DNA of 64,000 nt, taken from Paenibacillus amylolyticus (GTDB lineage Bacteria; Bacillota; Bacilli; Paenibacillales; Paenibacillaceae). The notes beneath the pieces were generated by a model that was not told the DNA's origin, did not search any database, and saw only the letters and a list, made by a program, of their open reading frames with translations. Positions 44,364 through 52,828 of this stretch are shown one piece after another; position 1 is the first letter of the stretch; each line of letters starts with the position of its first letter. Location: contig NZ_BCNV01000001.1 in NCBI RefSeq assembly GCF_001570725.1, positions 558,001 through 622,000 of the forward strand, in the 5' to 3' direction. The position numbers and the translations under genes are program-made.

Positions 44364-45355
44364 ACAGAGCATTGGTTACAGGAGCTACGGGATGTCTGGG
44401 TAGGCACCTCGCGATCCGACTTGCAAAAGAGGGATGGGAAGTCACCGGTATGGGCCGACAGCCTAAGGTTGGTGCAGAACTTGAGTTGGCAGGAATCCGA
44501 TTCCAGAGTGGAGATATACGGGATGAGGCAGCAGTGAACAAAGCGTGTATGGGACAGGATGTGGTGTTTCACTGCGCAGCTCTATCCTCCCCATGGGGCC
44601 GATATCGTGATTTTTATAGCAGTAATGTAGAAGGGACACAGAATCTCGTAGCTGGCGGTATACGTGGTAATGTACAGCGATTCATACACGTCTCGACGCC
44701 GAGTATATATTTTAACTACAACCCGCGATATGACGTACATGAGAATGATCTGCTGCCAGCCAAACCAGCCAATCATTATGCCGCTACAAAGCTTCTCGCT
44801 GAGCAGGTTGTGATGGAGGGGCATGCGAAGGGACTTCCGTCGATCATGATTCGACCGCGAGCGATCTTTGGTCCATACGATCAGACGTTATTTCCCAGAA
44901 TTGTAGCAGCAAATGCGAAATCGGGCGTGCCCATGATCGGTGGTGGACAGGCATTAATTGATCTGACATGTGTGGATAATGTGGTGGATGCCCTATTATT
45001 GTGCCGCGATGCCTCTGACGAAGCGCTCGGCCGAGCTTACAATATCTCCAACGGCGATCCGAAGGCGTTCAGTGAGTTGGTAAGCAGCTTGTTTGGCATG
45101 CTGGATATGCCATTGCGTCGTCGCAACATTCCTTATCGGACGGCATATGGAGCGGCGGCATTGCTGGAGCGTGTTCATGGCTTTATTCCTGCGTTGGGTG
45201 AACCTCCGTTGACACGGTACACAGTCGGCTCCTTATCCATTCCACAGACATTGGATATTACAGATGCACGGGAGCGATTGGGGTACATCCCTCGGGTATC
45301 TATCGAAGAGGGTTTGCAACAATTTGCAGACTGGTGGAGGGCTGAATCATGCTGA
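44360..45355 (+). CDS. OleD-like NAD(P)-dependent reductase (3-beta-HSD/extended SDR)
   Basis: The 331-residue extended SDR has the nucleotide-binding TGATGCLG (7-14), catalytic Tyr140 and Lys144 (NHYAATK) and STPSIYF. Its C-terminal signature GEPPLTRYTVGSL...RLGYIPRVSIEEGLQ closely resembles OleD, which reduces the 2-alkyl-3-keto acid made by OleA. Next to a ketoacyl synthase III this strongly suggests the same type of reaction: reduction of the beta-keto product to a beta-hydroxy acid. It overlaps its neighbours on both sides (4 and 7 bases). Confidence 0.88.
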   Translation: MNRALVTGATGCLGRHLAIRLAKEGWEVTGMGRQPKVGAELELAGIRFQSGDIRDEAAVNKACMGQDVVFHCAALSSPWGRYRDFYSSNVEGTQNLVAGGIRGNVQRFIHVSTPSIYFNYNPRYDVHENDLLPAKPANHYAATKLLAEQVVMEGHAKGLPSIMIRPRAIFGPYDQTLFPRIVAANAKSGVPMIGGGQALIDLTCVDNVVDALLLCRDASDEALGRAYNISNGDPKAFSELVSSLFGMLDMPLRRRNIPYRTAYGAAALLERVHGFIPALGEPPLTRYTVGSLSIPQTLDITDARERLGYIPRVSIEEGLQQFADWWRAESC

Positions 45356-46209
45356 CGACAACTCCGGTAGATCTATATCTGGGTGCGGCGGGTTACTGCA
45401 CACATCCAGAGTTTCTAACGCTGCGCGGTGGTCGGTTGAACCCAGTACCTTTCCCGGCAGGGTTTGCCTGCATCATTCATCCCTTACATGGACCGATTTT
45501 ATTGGATACGGGATATAGCTCCCGCTTTTTTGAGGAAACGGCTCATCTGCCTAACGCACTGTATCGTCATATTACACCGGTGGTTTATCGTGAAGAGGAT
45601 AGTGCCCTTCAATTTTTGGCTGGGCTTGGACTGAAAGCTTCCGATATTCGGTATATTATCCTCTCGCATTTTCACGGCGATCATATCGCGGGTGTACGAG
45701 ATTTCCCGGAGGCTCAATTCATCTATCTGCCCAGAGCTTATGATGCTGTGCGCTCACTTGGTCCGATTGCGGCTGTAAAGGCAGGATTTCTTTCCGGGCT
45801 GTTGCCTGATGATTTTATGGCCAGATCATTGCCTGTTACGTGTGAGCCTGAGCGGTTGACGAGAATAGGGGAAGGATTCCCTTTTGATGAGGTCTACGAT
45901 ATCTTTGGCGATGGCAGTGTGCTGGGGGTGGATGTATCCGGGCATGCGGAAGGTATGATGGGGCTCCTGCTGCGTACGGAAGAACACGACTATTTCCTGT
46001 GCGCGGACGCGGTGTGGTCGAGTCGGGCTTTTCGTGAACAGCGCAGACCTCATGCGCTCGCGGGTATTATTATGTCGAATCGACAGGAATACCATCGTAA
46101 CTTTGACCGATTGGTTCAGCTGCATCAGCAGTTTCCTCACATTCGGATTGTGCCGAGTCATTGTCGAGATGTACTGGACGCTTGGGGTACAGGAGGGCAG
46201 AAACGATAA
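45349..46209 (+). CDS. metallo-beta-lactamase-fold hydrolase
   Basis: The 286-residue protein has the full zinc-binding set: His107, His109, Asp111, His112 (SHFHGDHIAG), a later His in VSGHAEG, the bridging Asp in CADAVW, and a C-terminal His in VPSHC. The overall plan is like lactonases of the AttM/AHL-lactonase type. In this operon a thioesterase, lactonase or ester-hydrolase role on the pathway product or intermediate is plausible. Start ATG 45349 lies within the stop of the reductase gene. Confidence 0.88.
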   Translation: MLTTTPVDLYLGAAGYCTHPEFLTLRGGRLNPVPFPAGFACIIHPLHGPILLDTGYSSRFFEETAHLPNALYRHITPVVYREEDSALQFLAGLGLKASDIRYIILSHFHGDHIAGVRDFPEAQFIYLPRAYDAVRSLGPIAAVKAGFLSGLLPDDFMARSLPVTCEPERLTRIGEGFPFDEVYDIFGDGSVLGVDVSGHAEGMMGLLLRTEEHDYFLCADAVWSSRAFREQRRPHALAGIIMSNRQEYHRNFDRLVQLHQQFPHIRIVPSHCRDVLDAWGTGGQKR

Positions 46210-47534
46210 GCAATACCCTTCGTATTGTGTTTCATTATGCGCTTGCACGTGGGCTGCGAACATGGAAAACGCGAGAACAACTGGAGCGCTGGCAAGAGCG
46301 CCGGGTTATTCAGCATGTCCATCAGATCCGTGCCCGCTCTCCGTTTTACCGGAAGTGGTGGGGTAGTTTGAACGCATCCGACTGGAGAAGATTTCCCTTG
46401 ATTGATAAATCGATTATGATGGAGCACTTCGATACACTGAACACGGTAGGCATTACCAAGGATGAAGCGTTGGCTCTTGCAGGCGAAAGTGAAGAAACGC
46501 GTGACTTCAAACCTTCCATTCAAGGCGTGACGGTTGGACTGTCTTCGGGTACGTCAGGGAACCGGGGGATATTTTTGGTGAGTGATCGGGAACAGGATGC
46601 GTGGACGGGCACGGTGCTGGCCAAGTTGCTGCCTGGTGGACTGTGGAAACCTGCAAAAATTGCGTTTTTCCTGCGGGCCAACAGTAATTTGTATGAATCC
46701 GTGCAGCGTGGCAAATTGCAGTTTCAGTACTTTGATCTGCTGGAGCGTGTGGAGACCTTGGTGAATCGGCTGGAAAACTACCAACCTACGGTGTGGGTGG
46801 CTCCTCCATCCATGCTGCGTCTGTTGGCGGACGCCTATGTGGCAGGCCATCTGACCACTGTACCAGATAAAATCATCTCGGTTGCCGAGGTGTTGGACCC
46901 CCTGGATCGCAAGGTGCTGGAGCAGGTCTTCGGACAGACCGTTCATCAAGTCTATCAGTGTACGGAAGGATTTCTGGGTGCGACCTGTCGTTATGGCACA
47001 CTGCATTTGAATGAAGACATCGTGCATATTGAAAAAGAGTTCATTGATCCCGCCACCCGGCGGTTCGTGCCCATTATTACGGACTTCTCCAGAACATCAC
47101 AGCCGATCATCCGGTATCGGCTGAATGATATTCTGACCGAGGCGGCGATGCCGTGTGCCTGTGGTTCCCCGTTTACCGCCATTGAGCGGATCGAAGGCCG
47201 CTGTGATGACACGCTTTATTTTTCAAACATGCATACGGGTGAGGCGGTACCCGTCTTTCCGGATTTCGTTACCCGTGCAGTCATTGCAGCTTCGCCGGAT
47301 ATTGAACATTATCGTGTGGTGCAGCAAGGGGACAGATCAATGGAAGTATCTCTTCGACTTGGCGGGAGCGGAGTGATGGCTCAGGTTGAGACCAATGTAC
47401 GGGGTGAACTGATGAAGCTGGGAGAGCGGCTGGAATGTACTCTGCCTGAGGTCAGATTCGTTCCGTATACGTTCGAACCGGGAGTCACGAAGCTGCGTAG
47501 GGTGGAGAGACGGCATAACGGAGTGGTGGATTAA
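46161..47534 (+). CDS. adenylate-forming enzyme, F390 synthetase/PaaK-related
   Basis: The protein contains the ATP loop LSSGTSGNRG, the YQCTEGFLG motif and the hinge IIRYRLND of the phenylacetate-CoA ligase/coenzyme F390 synthetase group, and ends with RYV-like FVPYTFEPG and a basic KLRRVERR. It should activate a carboxylate with ATP. The start is uncertain: the outermost ATG (46161) overlaps the hydrolase gene by 49 bases with no ribosome binding site, while a strong AGGAGGG at 46192-46198 has no ATG, GTG or TTG at proper distance, only ATA 46206; the next GTG is 46227. The family usually begins near residue 16-24 of this frame. Confidence 0.85.
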   Translation: MSRCTGRLGYRRAETISNTLRIVFHYALARGLRTWKTREQLERWQERRVIQHVHQIRARSPFYRKWWGSLNASDWRRFPLIDKSIMMEHFDTLNTVGITKDEALALAGESEETRDFKPSIQGVTVGLSSGTSGNRGIFLVSDREQDAWTGTVLAKLLPGGLWKPAKIAFFLRANSNLYESVQRGKLQFQYFDLLERVETLVNRLENYQPTVWVAPPSMLRLLADAYVAGHLTTVPDKIISVAEVLDPLDRKVLEQVFGQTVHQVYQCTEGFLGATCRYGTLHLNEDIVHIEKEFIDPATRRFVPIITDFSRTSQPIIRYRLNDILTEAAMPCACGSPFTAIERIEGRCDDTLYFSNMHTGEAVPVFPDFVTRAVIAASPDIEHYRVVQQGDRSMEVSLRLGGSGVMAQVETNVRGELMKLGERLECTLPEVRFVPYTFEPGVTKLRRVERRHNGVVD

Positions 47535-47597
47535 GCAGCAGGGGCCATGCGGTATAGGTAGGAAGTAAGCAATTTACCGAGGAAAGAAGGTCACGCC

Positions 47598-48518
47598 GTG
47601 ACAGTAGAGGAACACTTAATAGAGGCCGGACAGGGACGGATTAACACAGGTTCTGATGCAGTGAAAAAGACGAAGGAGAGAGCGAACGCTCCTGTGGCCT
47701 TAATTACAGGTACATCCAGTGGTTTCGGTATGCTTACCGCAATCACCCTTGCCAAGCAAGGATATCTTGTTGTTGCTACAATGCGTGACCTGAGTCGAAG
47801 AGAAGAATTGGTGAAGCTGGCTGAACAGGCGGGGATATCCGAGCGTTTGCAATATGTGCAACTGGATGTAACCGAGGCTGAATCGGTGCAGAAAGCTGTG
47901 AGTACCGTACTTCACAACCATGGCCGAATCGACATACTGGTGAACAATGCGGGATTTGCGGTGGGCGGATTCATTGAGGAAGTATCCATGGAGGATTGGC
48001 GGCGACAGATGGAAACGAATCTATTTGGATTAATCGCCGTTACACGTGCGGTTCTGCCTGTGATGCGTGAACAAGAGCAGGGGCTGATTATTAACTTGTC
48101 CAGCGTAAGCGGGTTGTCCGGTTTTCCAGGGTATGCGCCCTATGCTGCCTCCAAATTCGCTGTGGAGGGATTCACGGAAAGTTTGCGCCATGAGATGTCT
48201 TCGTTTGGCGTTCGGGTGGTATTAATAGAGCCTGGCTCTTATCGCACGCCGATCTGGAATAAGGGTCTGGGGGAAATTCACCGTAACGAACATTCTCCAT
48301 ATAAGCATAAGCTGGATGCGGTTCTTCGCTATTCCAAACATGCGAGTGAAACTGCACCTGACCCACAGGAAGTGGCAGATCTGATTGGTCGAATTGCTCG
48401 GATGCGTGCACCAAGGCTTCGATATGCGCTCGGAAAAGGTTCGCGTGTGCTGATCATAGGCAAAGCGGTACTACCCTGGAAGTGGCTAGAGCGGATCATC
48501 GCCCGTGGATTAAAATAG
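47598..48518 (+). CDS. short-chain dehydrogenase/reductase
   Basis: The 306-residue classical SDR has TGTSSGFG (38-45), NNAGFAVGG and the catalytic Ser and YAASK. About 30 polar residues precede the fold. The C-terminal part (RLRYALGKGSRVLIIGKAVLPWKWLERIIARGLK) is basic and hydrophobic, as in SDRs that act on lipids or sit at membranes. GTG 47598 has GAAAGAAGG upstream. The 63-base gap from the adenylate-forming gene has no terminator, so it is likely the last gene of that operon. Confidence 0.88.
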   Translation: MTVEEHLIEAGQGRINTGSDAVKKTKERANAPVALITGTSSGFGMLTAITLAKQGYLVVATMRDLSRREELVKLAEQAGISERLQYVQLDVTEAESVQKAVSTVLHNHGRIDILVNNAGFAVGGFIEEVSMEDWRRQMETNLFGLIAVTRAVLPVMREQEQGLIINLSSVSGLSGFPGYAPYAASKFAVEGFTESLRHEMSSFGVRVVLIEPGSYRTPIWNKGLGEIHRNEHSPYKHKLDAVLRYSKHASETAPDPQEVADLIGRIARMRAPRLRYALGKGSRVLIIGKAVLPWKWLERIIARGLK

Positions 48519-48608
48519 AGATTAGGCGCTGGGTGAAGGAAGCAATGGAACGGGATCGGAATCAGAAACATAATCAGGATGCTCCAAATTAAAACGCGGA
48601 GGTTACCA

Positions 48609-49190
48609 ATGAAAATTGCATTCGTTTTGTTTGATGGACTGACTTTCCTTGATTTTGCAGGGTTTTATGATGTGATCAATCGGTTGAATTTCTTTGAACC
48701 TACCAAAGGAACGACGTGGGAAACTTGCGCCATGACAGATCAGGTTACGGATGAGTCTGGTCTAACGTTGAAGGTGGATCGAGTGAAGCCTGACCTGTCG
48801 GAATATGATCTCGTGTTTATCCCTGGGGGTATGGGAACGCGCAAGCTTCGATATGACGAGGCCTTCGTAGGTTGGCTGAAACAGGCTGAGTCTGTGCCTT
48901 TGAAGGTTTCGGTGTGCACAGGTTCTCTGCTGCTGGGTGCGGCTGGTTTTTTATCCTCTAAAAAAGCAACAACACATCCCGGTGCATATGATTTGCTTGA
49001 GCCGTATGTCACCGAGGTGATCCAGAAGCGGATTGTAAAAGATGGAAATGTAATTACAGCCGGTGGAGTAGCCACGTCCATAGATTTGGGGATTTATGTT
49101 GTTGGTTTGCTCGCAGGGCAGGAAGCGGCGGCGAATGTGAAACTTCAGATCGATTATCCTTATGAGATGCAGGGAGTGGTCGAAGAATGA
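48609..49190 (+). CDS. DJ-1/PfpI-family protein
   Basis: ATG 48609 is preceded by GGAGG at six bases; the product has 193 residues. It has the class-I amidotransferase-like DJ-1 fold with nucleophile-elbow Cys103 in SVCTGSLLLGAAG and the acidic residue in LTFLDFAGFYDV. Members of this branch include isonitrile hydratases and proteins of unknown activity. It overlaps the next acetyltransferase gene by four bases. Confidence 0.85.
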   Translation: MKIAFVLFDGLTFLDFAGFYDVINRLNFFEPTKGTTWETCAMTDQVTDESGLTLKVDRVKPDLSEYDLVFIPGGMGTRKLRYDEAFVGWLKQAESVPLKVSVCTGSLLLGAAGFLSSKKATTHPGAYDLLEPYVTEVIQKRIVKDGNVITAGGVATSIDLGIYVVGLLAGQEAAANVKLQIDYPYEMQGVVEE

Positions 49191-49765
49191 ACGAAGATCG
49201 AAAGCAAGAGACCTATATCATTCGCAATATTCAGCGGGATGAAGCAGACATCTACTGGCCTTTGCGACTGGAAGCACTGAAAACACATCCTGAAGCCTTC
49301 GGGGCTTCGTTTGAATTGTCCATTCAGATTCCCATGAATGAAGTGCAAGAGCGCATACATAATGAGCCCGATGATTACATTTTGGGCGCATATACAACAG
49401 AAGGAACACTGGCGGGAATGATGGGTTTCAAAAGGGAACACGGCCTAAAACTCAGGCACAAAGGCATGATCTGGGGCGTCTATGTTGCTCCTCTATATCG
49501 GGGAAGTGGGCTGGCTTCGCGTTTGCTCCGCGAGGTGCTGGATCGCGGAAGACATCTGGAGGGCATCAAGCAGATTAATCTGAGTGTTGTGACAACGAAT
49601 GAATCAGCCCGACGTTTATACGAGCGATATGGATTTGAAGTATACGGCATTGAGCGAAACGCATTGGAAGTCCATGGTCAGGGATATGATGAGGCGCATA
49701 TGAATTACTTTTATGCGGAGCGTTCAACATTGGATGATGATATCAGCACAGGAGGAGTCCGATGA
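49187..49765 (+). CDS. GNAT-family N-acetyltransferase
   Basis: This 192-residue GNAT has the acetyl-CoA loop LYRGSGLASRLLREVL and the SARRLYERYGFEVYGIERNAL segment common in acetyltransferases of the RimI-like group. It starts in the stop of the DJ-1-type gene and its own stop overlaps the kinase-like gene, forming a three-gene coupled set. Confidence 0.88.
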   Translation: MNEDRKQETYIIRNIQRDEADIYWPLRLEALKTHPEAFGASFELSIQIPMNEVQERIHNEPDDYILGAYTTEGTLAGMMGFKREHGLKLRHKGMIWGVYVAPLYRGSGLASRLLREVLDRGRHLEGIKQINLSVVTTNESARRLYERYGFEVYGIERNALEVHGQGYDEAHMNYFYAERSTLDDDISTGGVR

Positions 49766-50646
49766 CAGATCATGTTGAACATGAAATCGATGGTGTTTCC
49801 TTTGTCTTGAAAGAGTCTCATTCTTTCGAATGGTTACGGCCCTTGGGTATGGTCTTTCGCGTATTTGATCAGCAGGATTCAGGGAATCTCTCCTTCGGTA
49901 TTGTGCAAAAGGATGGAAAGCGATTGTTCGTTAAATATGCGGGAGCACATACAATTCATGCAAATCATACGGGAAGTCCCCCGGAAGCCATTCGTCATCT
50001 GAAATCATCTGTTTCCGTCTACGAAGATTTGGCGCATGACACGTTGATTCGACTAACGGATCACTTTGCAACGGATGAGGGTTATGCCTGTGTCTTCGAT
50101 TGGGTGGATGGCGAGTGTCTGCATTCCCATTGGTATTTCCCGCCTCCGGCCAAGTATGAAGATCCGCGTTCGCCCTACTATCGGTTCAGACAGCTTCCGG
50201 TGAAAACACGTATTCTGGCAATGGAGCAGATTCTGAATTTTCATATCGAGGTGGAACGAAGAGGTTATGTGGCTATTGACTTGTATGATGGCAGTCTGAT
50301 CTATGATTTTGACAGAAACTTTATGAAAATTTGTGATATCGATCTGTATCGGAAGGGCTCTTTTACCAATACCATGGGGCGTATGTGGGGATCTTCCCGC
50401 TTTATGTCTCCCGAAGAGTTTGAACTAGGCGCACCCATAGATGCGGTTACCAATGTATTCAATATGGGGGCAACGGCGTTCGGGTTGCTTGGCGGGGAGA
50501 AAGATCGTTCCTATGCCAGATGGGATGCCAGAGAAGCATTGTATCAGGTTGTGATGCGTGCAGTGAGCGACGATCGGTCCGAGCGGTATGCAACGATTGC
50601 GGAACTCGGTGAGGCATGGAAAGAAGCTGTGATGCAAGGTCAATGA
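49762..50646 (+). CDS. atypical protein-kinase-like protein
   Basis: The 294-residue protein has a protein-kinase-like fold: Lys58 in LFVKYAG, a hinge around VFDWVDGECLH, the catalytic-loop Asp173 in AIDLYDGSLIYD, the metal Asp192 in ICDIDLY and an SPEE (216-219) in place of APE. The usual HRD histidine and arginine are replaced (AID) and DFG reads DID. A glycine-rich loop is not obvious. It may phosphorylate a small molecule or protein, or be weakly active. Coupling with a GNAT gene recalls modification enzyme pairs, but no substrate can be inferred. Confidence 0.75.
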   Translation: MTDHVEHEIDGVSFVLKESHSFEWLRPLGMVFRVFDQQDSGNLSFGIVQKDGKRLFVKYAGAHTIHANHTGSPPEAIRHLKSSVSVYEDLAHDTLIRLTDHFATDEGYACVFDWVDGECLHSHWYFPPPAKYEDPRSPYYRFRQLPVKTRILAMEQILNFHIEVERRGYVAIDLYDGSLIYDFDRNFMKICDIDLYRKGSFTNTMGRMWGSSRFMSPEEFELGAPIDAVTNVFNMGATAFGLLGGEKDRSYARWDAREALYQVVMRAVSDDRSERYATIAELGEAWKEAVMQGQ

Positions 50647-50707
50647 GTGAGTGGGCGGAATTTTCGCAAATATGCAAAATCCATTCGTATGTGCATGTGA
50701 AATCCCG

Positions 50708-50713
50708 TATAAT
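50708..50713 (+). promoter_or_regulatory. -10 box before zinc-ribbon gene
   Basis: TATAAT stands 31 bases before the ATG at 50739. The -35 region (TTCGTA at 50684-50689, 18-base spacer) is weak. Confidence 0.5.
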
Positions 50714-50738
50714 GGAAATTATTAAGGGGGTGCAGACG

Positions 50739-51107
50739 ATGTGCAGATATGCCATGTCAGGACCATATAAAGATATCTATGCATGTTTCATTTGTCGCAA
50801 ATCATTTAAACAAGTTTCCAGATACGACGTTAGCCCTGAAGTGGCTGCCAAGCTTGAATATAAGTGTCCGCAATGCGCCGCATCTATGGTTAACATGGGA
50901 CAGGATTTTCAGGCACCTAAGCAAAATGATACTAAACAATGGACCAAAGTGATGACGCTGTATCGTCATGGTTTTACCTATCATAATTGCGGGTGCGGGG
51001 CAGGATATCGTCCTGCTGAATTACGTCAATTGCAGGAATTTCTGGAGCAGCAGGAAGCTGGTAAAGGCAGTGTAGGCGAACGATTATTGCAAAGGTTATC
51101 TTCATAG
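50739..51107 (+). CDS. small zinc-ribbon-like protein
   Basis: A frame is open from 50616, but GGGGGTG before ATG 50739 marks the start; the product has 122 residues. It has CxxC pairs at CFIC and CPQC, a likely zinc ribbon, and a third Cys-rich turn HNCGCG. The N-terminus CRYAMSGPYKDIYAC is distinctive. Small proteins of this look occur in Bacillota, but I know of no function. It ends three bases before the next gene. Confidence 0.75.
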   Translation: MCRYAMSGPYKDIYACFICRKSFKQVSRYDVSPEVAAKLEYKCPQCAASMVNMGQDFQAPKQNDTKQWTKVMTLYRHGFTYHNCGCGAGYRPAELRQLQEFLEQQEAGKGSVGERLLQRLSS

Positions 51108-51109
51108 TT

Positions 51110-51829
51110 ATGATTCCAAAATCGAACCTGTCGCCTATGGAACTGTTGAAAATACAGGCGAGCACTTTATATACGTTCAACGAGCACCAGCGTCTTCTGA
51201 GTATTAACGAACCGGGTGGTGGGCAGGCTCCAGCCATTTTTATCGGTATGACTTCTGCGGGTTCACTGACCTATTATCATGAGCAGTTACCGCCGAATCT
51301 AGTGGATGAGTTGGGCATCATTAGCGAGCTTCCATTGGATATTCCAAAACTGATTCGAAAGGTGGAAACCTTTGAGCCAGTCAACAATGTGTGGATGGGA
51401 CCAGCCTATGCTTTTCCTGAAACATTAGATGAGTGGGATCTGAAGGTGCAGTTGATTGGTCATGAGCAACGTTATTTGCTGGCGGAGCATTTTCCGGAAT
51501 TAAAGGATCACTTGCATGAAAAAAAACCTGTTGCCGCTTATGTTGTTAACGGTTCTGCTGTGGCAGTGTGCTGCTCTGCAAGGGTCTCCATTCATGGTGC
51601 AGAGGCGAGCCTCTATACGGCACCCGGTTATAGAGGACATGGATATGCAGCAGAGACGGTAAAGTGCTGGCAGTATTATGTTAAGGAGCGTGGACGCATG
51701 CCGATCTACAGTACATCCTGGGATAATCTTGCTTCACAGCATGTTGCCCGCAAACTGGGACTAATTCAGTTTGGTGTGGATTTCAGCATCACAACTCTGA
51801 ATTCGAGGGAGGGCTGTGACGTCCAATGA
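51110..51829 (+). CDS. GNAT-family acetyltransferase, long form
   Basis: The 239-residue protein has an N-terminal helical domain (about 1-125) and a C-terminal GNAT domain with acetyl-CoA loop GYRGHGYAAETVKCW and the final SQHVARKLGL helix. This two-part plan matches the GNAT_acetyltran group seen in Bacilli. It follows the zinc-ribbon gene directly and overlaps the next GNAT gene by four bases. Confidence 0.82.
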   Translation: MIPKSNLSPMELLKIQASTLYTFNEHQRLLSINEPGGGQAPAIFIGMTSAGSLTYYHEQLPPNLVDELGIISELPLDIPKLIRKVETFEPVNNVWMGPAYAFPETLDEWDLKVQLIGHEQRYLLAEHFPELKDHLHEKKPVAAYVVNGSAVAVCCSARVSIHGAEASLYTAPGYRGHGYAAETVKCWQYYVKERGRMPIYSTSWDNLASQHVARKLGLIQFGVDFSITTLNSREGCDVQ

Positions 51830-52296
51830 TCCGCACTTTTGTACAAAAGGATCTGCAATATGTCATTGAAGCGCATATCCGTATTTATCGAAAAGAGTAT
51901 AATTATGATGATAGCTTTGCTGAATTTATCACAAATGCGGTGAATTCGTTTGGACTTATGGGCAATCACTCAAGGGAGATGTTGTGGATCGTTGAGCTGA
52001 ATCATTCAGCTTCAGGCTCCATAGGTCTTACTCAGGTGAATGATAATACGGCTCAACTACGCTGGTTCCTGATCGAACCGGAAGCGCGTGGTGCAGGATG
52101 GGGTGGTCAGCTTATTGAACAGGCCGTTCTTTTTGCAAAAGAAAAGGGCTACACATCTATCATCCTATGGACCAACGAGTCTTTGGATGGAGCACGCAGA
52201 TTATATCAATCTGTGGGCTTTGAAGTGAAGGAAGTCCGCAAGCAGATGTTGTCAGGCCAGGAGCTTACCGAAGAACAATGGGAACTTGTTCTGTAG
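51826..52296 (+). CDS. GNAT-family N-acetyltransferase
   Basis: This 156-residue GNAT has the acetyl-CoA loop EARGAGWGGQLIEQAV and ARRLYQSVGFEVKEVR. The pattern LRWFLIEPEARGAGWG is like the acetyltransferase halves of some MarR-GNAT fusions, but no regulator domain is present here. It is translationally coupled to the preceding gene. Confidence 0.87.
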   Translation: MIRTFVQKDLQYVIEAHIRIYRKEYNYDDSFAEFITNAVNSFGLMGNHSREMLWIVELNHSASGSIGLTQVNDNTAQLRWFLIEPEARGAGWGGQLIEQAVLFAKEKGYTSIILWTNESLDGARRLYQSVGFEVKEVRKQMLSGQELTEEQWELVL

Positions 52297-52362
52297 TTGG
52301 CCGAGGGCTTGAGCATGAAAGCCGAATCTGTAGTGTAACTCGTTGTTGAAAGGAGTGGTACA

Positions 52363-52749
52363 GTGAATCGCAGAAGACTGATTCTGGGTTTGTTATCCGT
52401 GTGCACAGCATTGACGGTAGCAGCATGTTCGACTCGGACAGAAGACCAAGCATTATCAGTAACCATTGAAAGCAAGTTGCAGCAGATGGTTAGCGACCCT
52501 GTCCTCCTGACCAGCAGTAATCCAAATGATTATATTGCTGGTAACCGTGAGGCTTACGATGACATTTTGCATACGGGTGAGGCAGGACTGCTTTTACTGC
52601 TACAGCAGCTCGAATCCAGTCCGGATAACGGTCTTAAGGAATGGATCATGGCTCAGGCCAGTACTGAACTGCTTGGAGAGCATAACCCCGTAGAGGCATG
52701 GCATAGTGGCAAGGACTGGCTCAGAAAGTATAAAATGAACGTAGAATAA
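52363..52749 (+). CDS. small lipoprotein of unknown function
   Basis: GTG 52363 follows AAAGGAG. The 128-residue product has a lipoprotein signal peptide with lipobox TVAAC and lipidated Cys22. The mature part is helical and acidic (YDDILHTGEAGLLLLLQQLESSPDNGLKEWIMAQASTELLGE) and ends in a Trp/Lys-rich tail. No catalytic motif is seen. It precedes the glutamate racemase gene by 79 bases. Confidence 0.75.
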   Translation: MNRRRLILGLLSVCTALTVAACSTRTEDQALSVTIESKLQQMVSDPVLLTSSNPNDYIAGNREAYDDILHTGEAGLLLLLQQLESSPDNGLKEWIMAQASTELLGEHNPVEAWHSGKDWLRKYKMNVE

Positions 52750-52828
52750 CAAACCTCACCTCCAGTCAGCATGAGCAGCATTGAGAGGTTCCTGGAACCC
52801 GAAAGAATACATTATAGAGGTGAAATCC

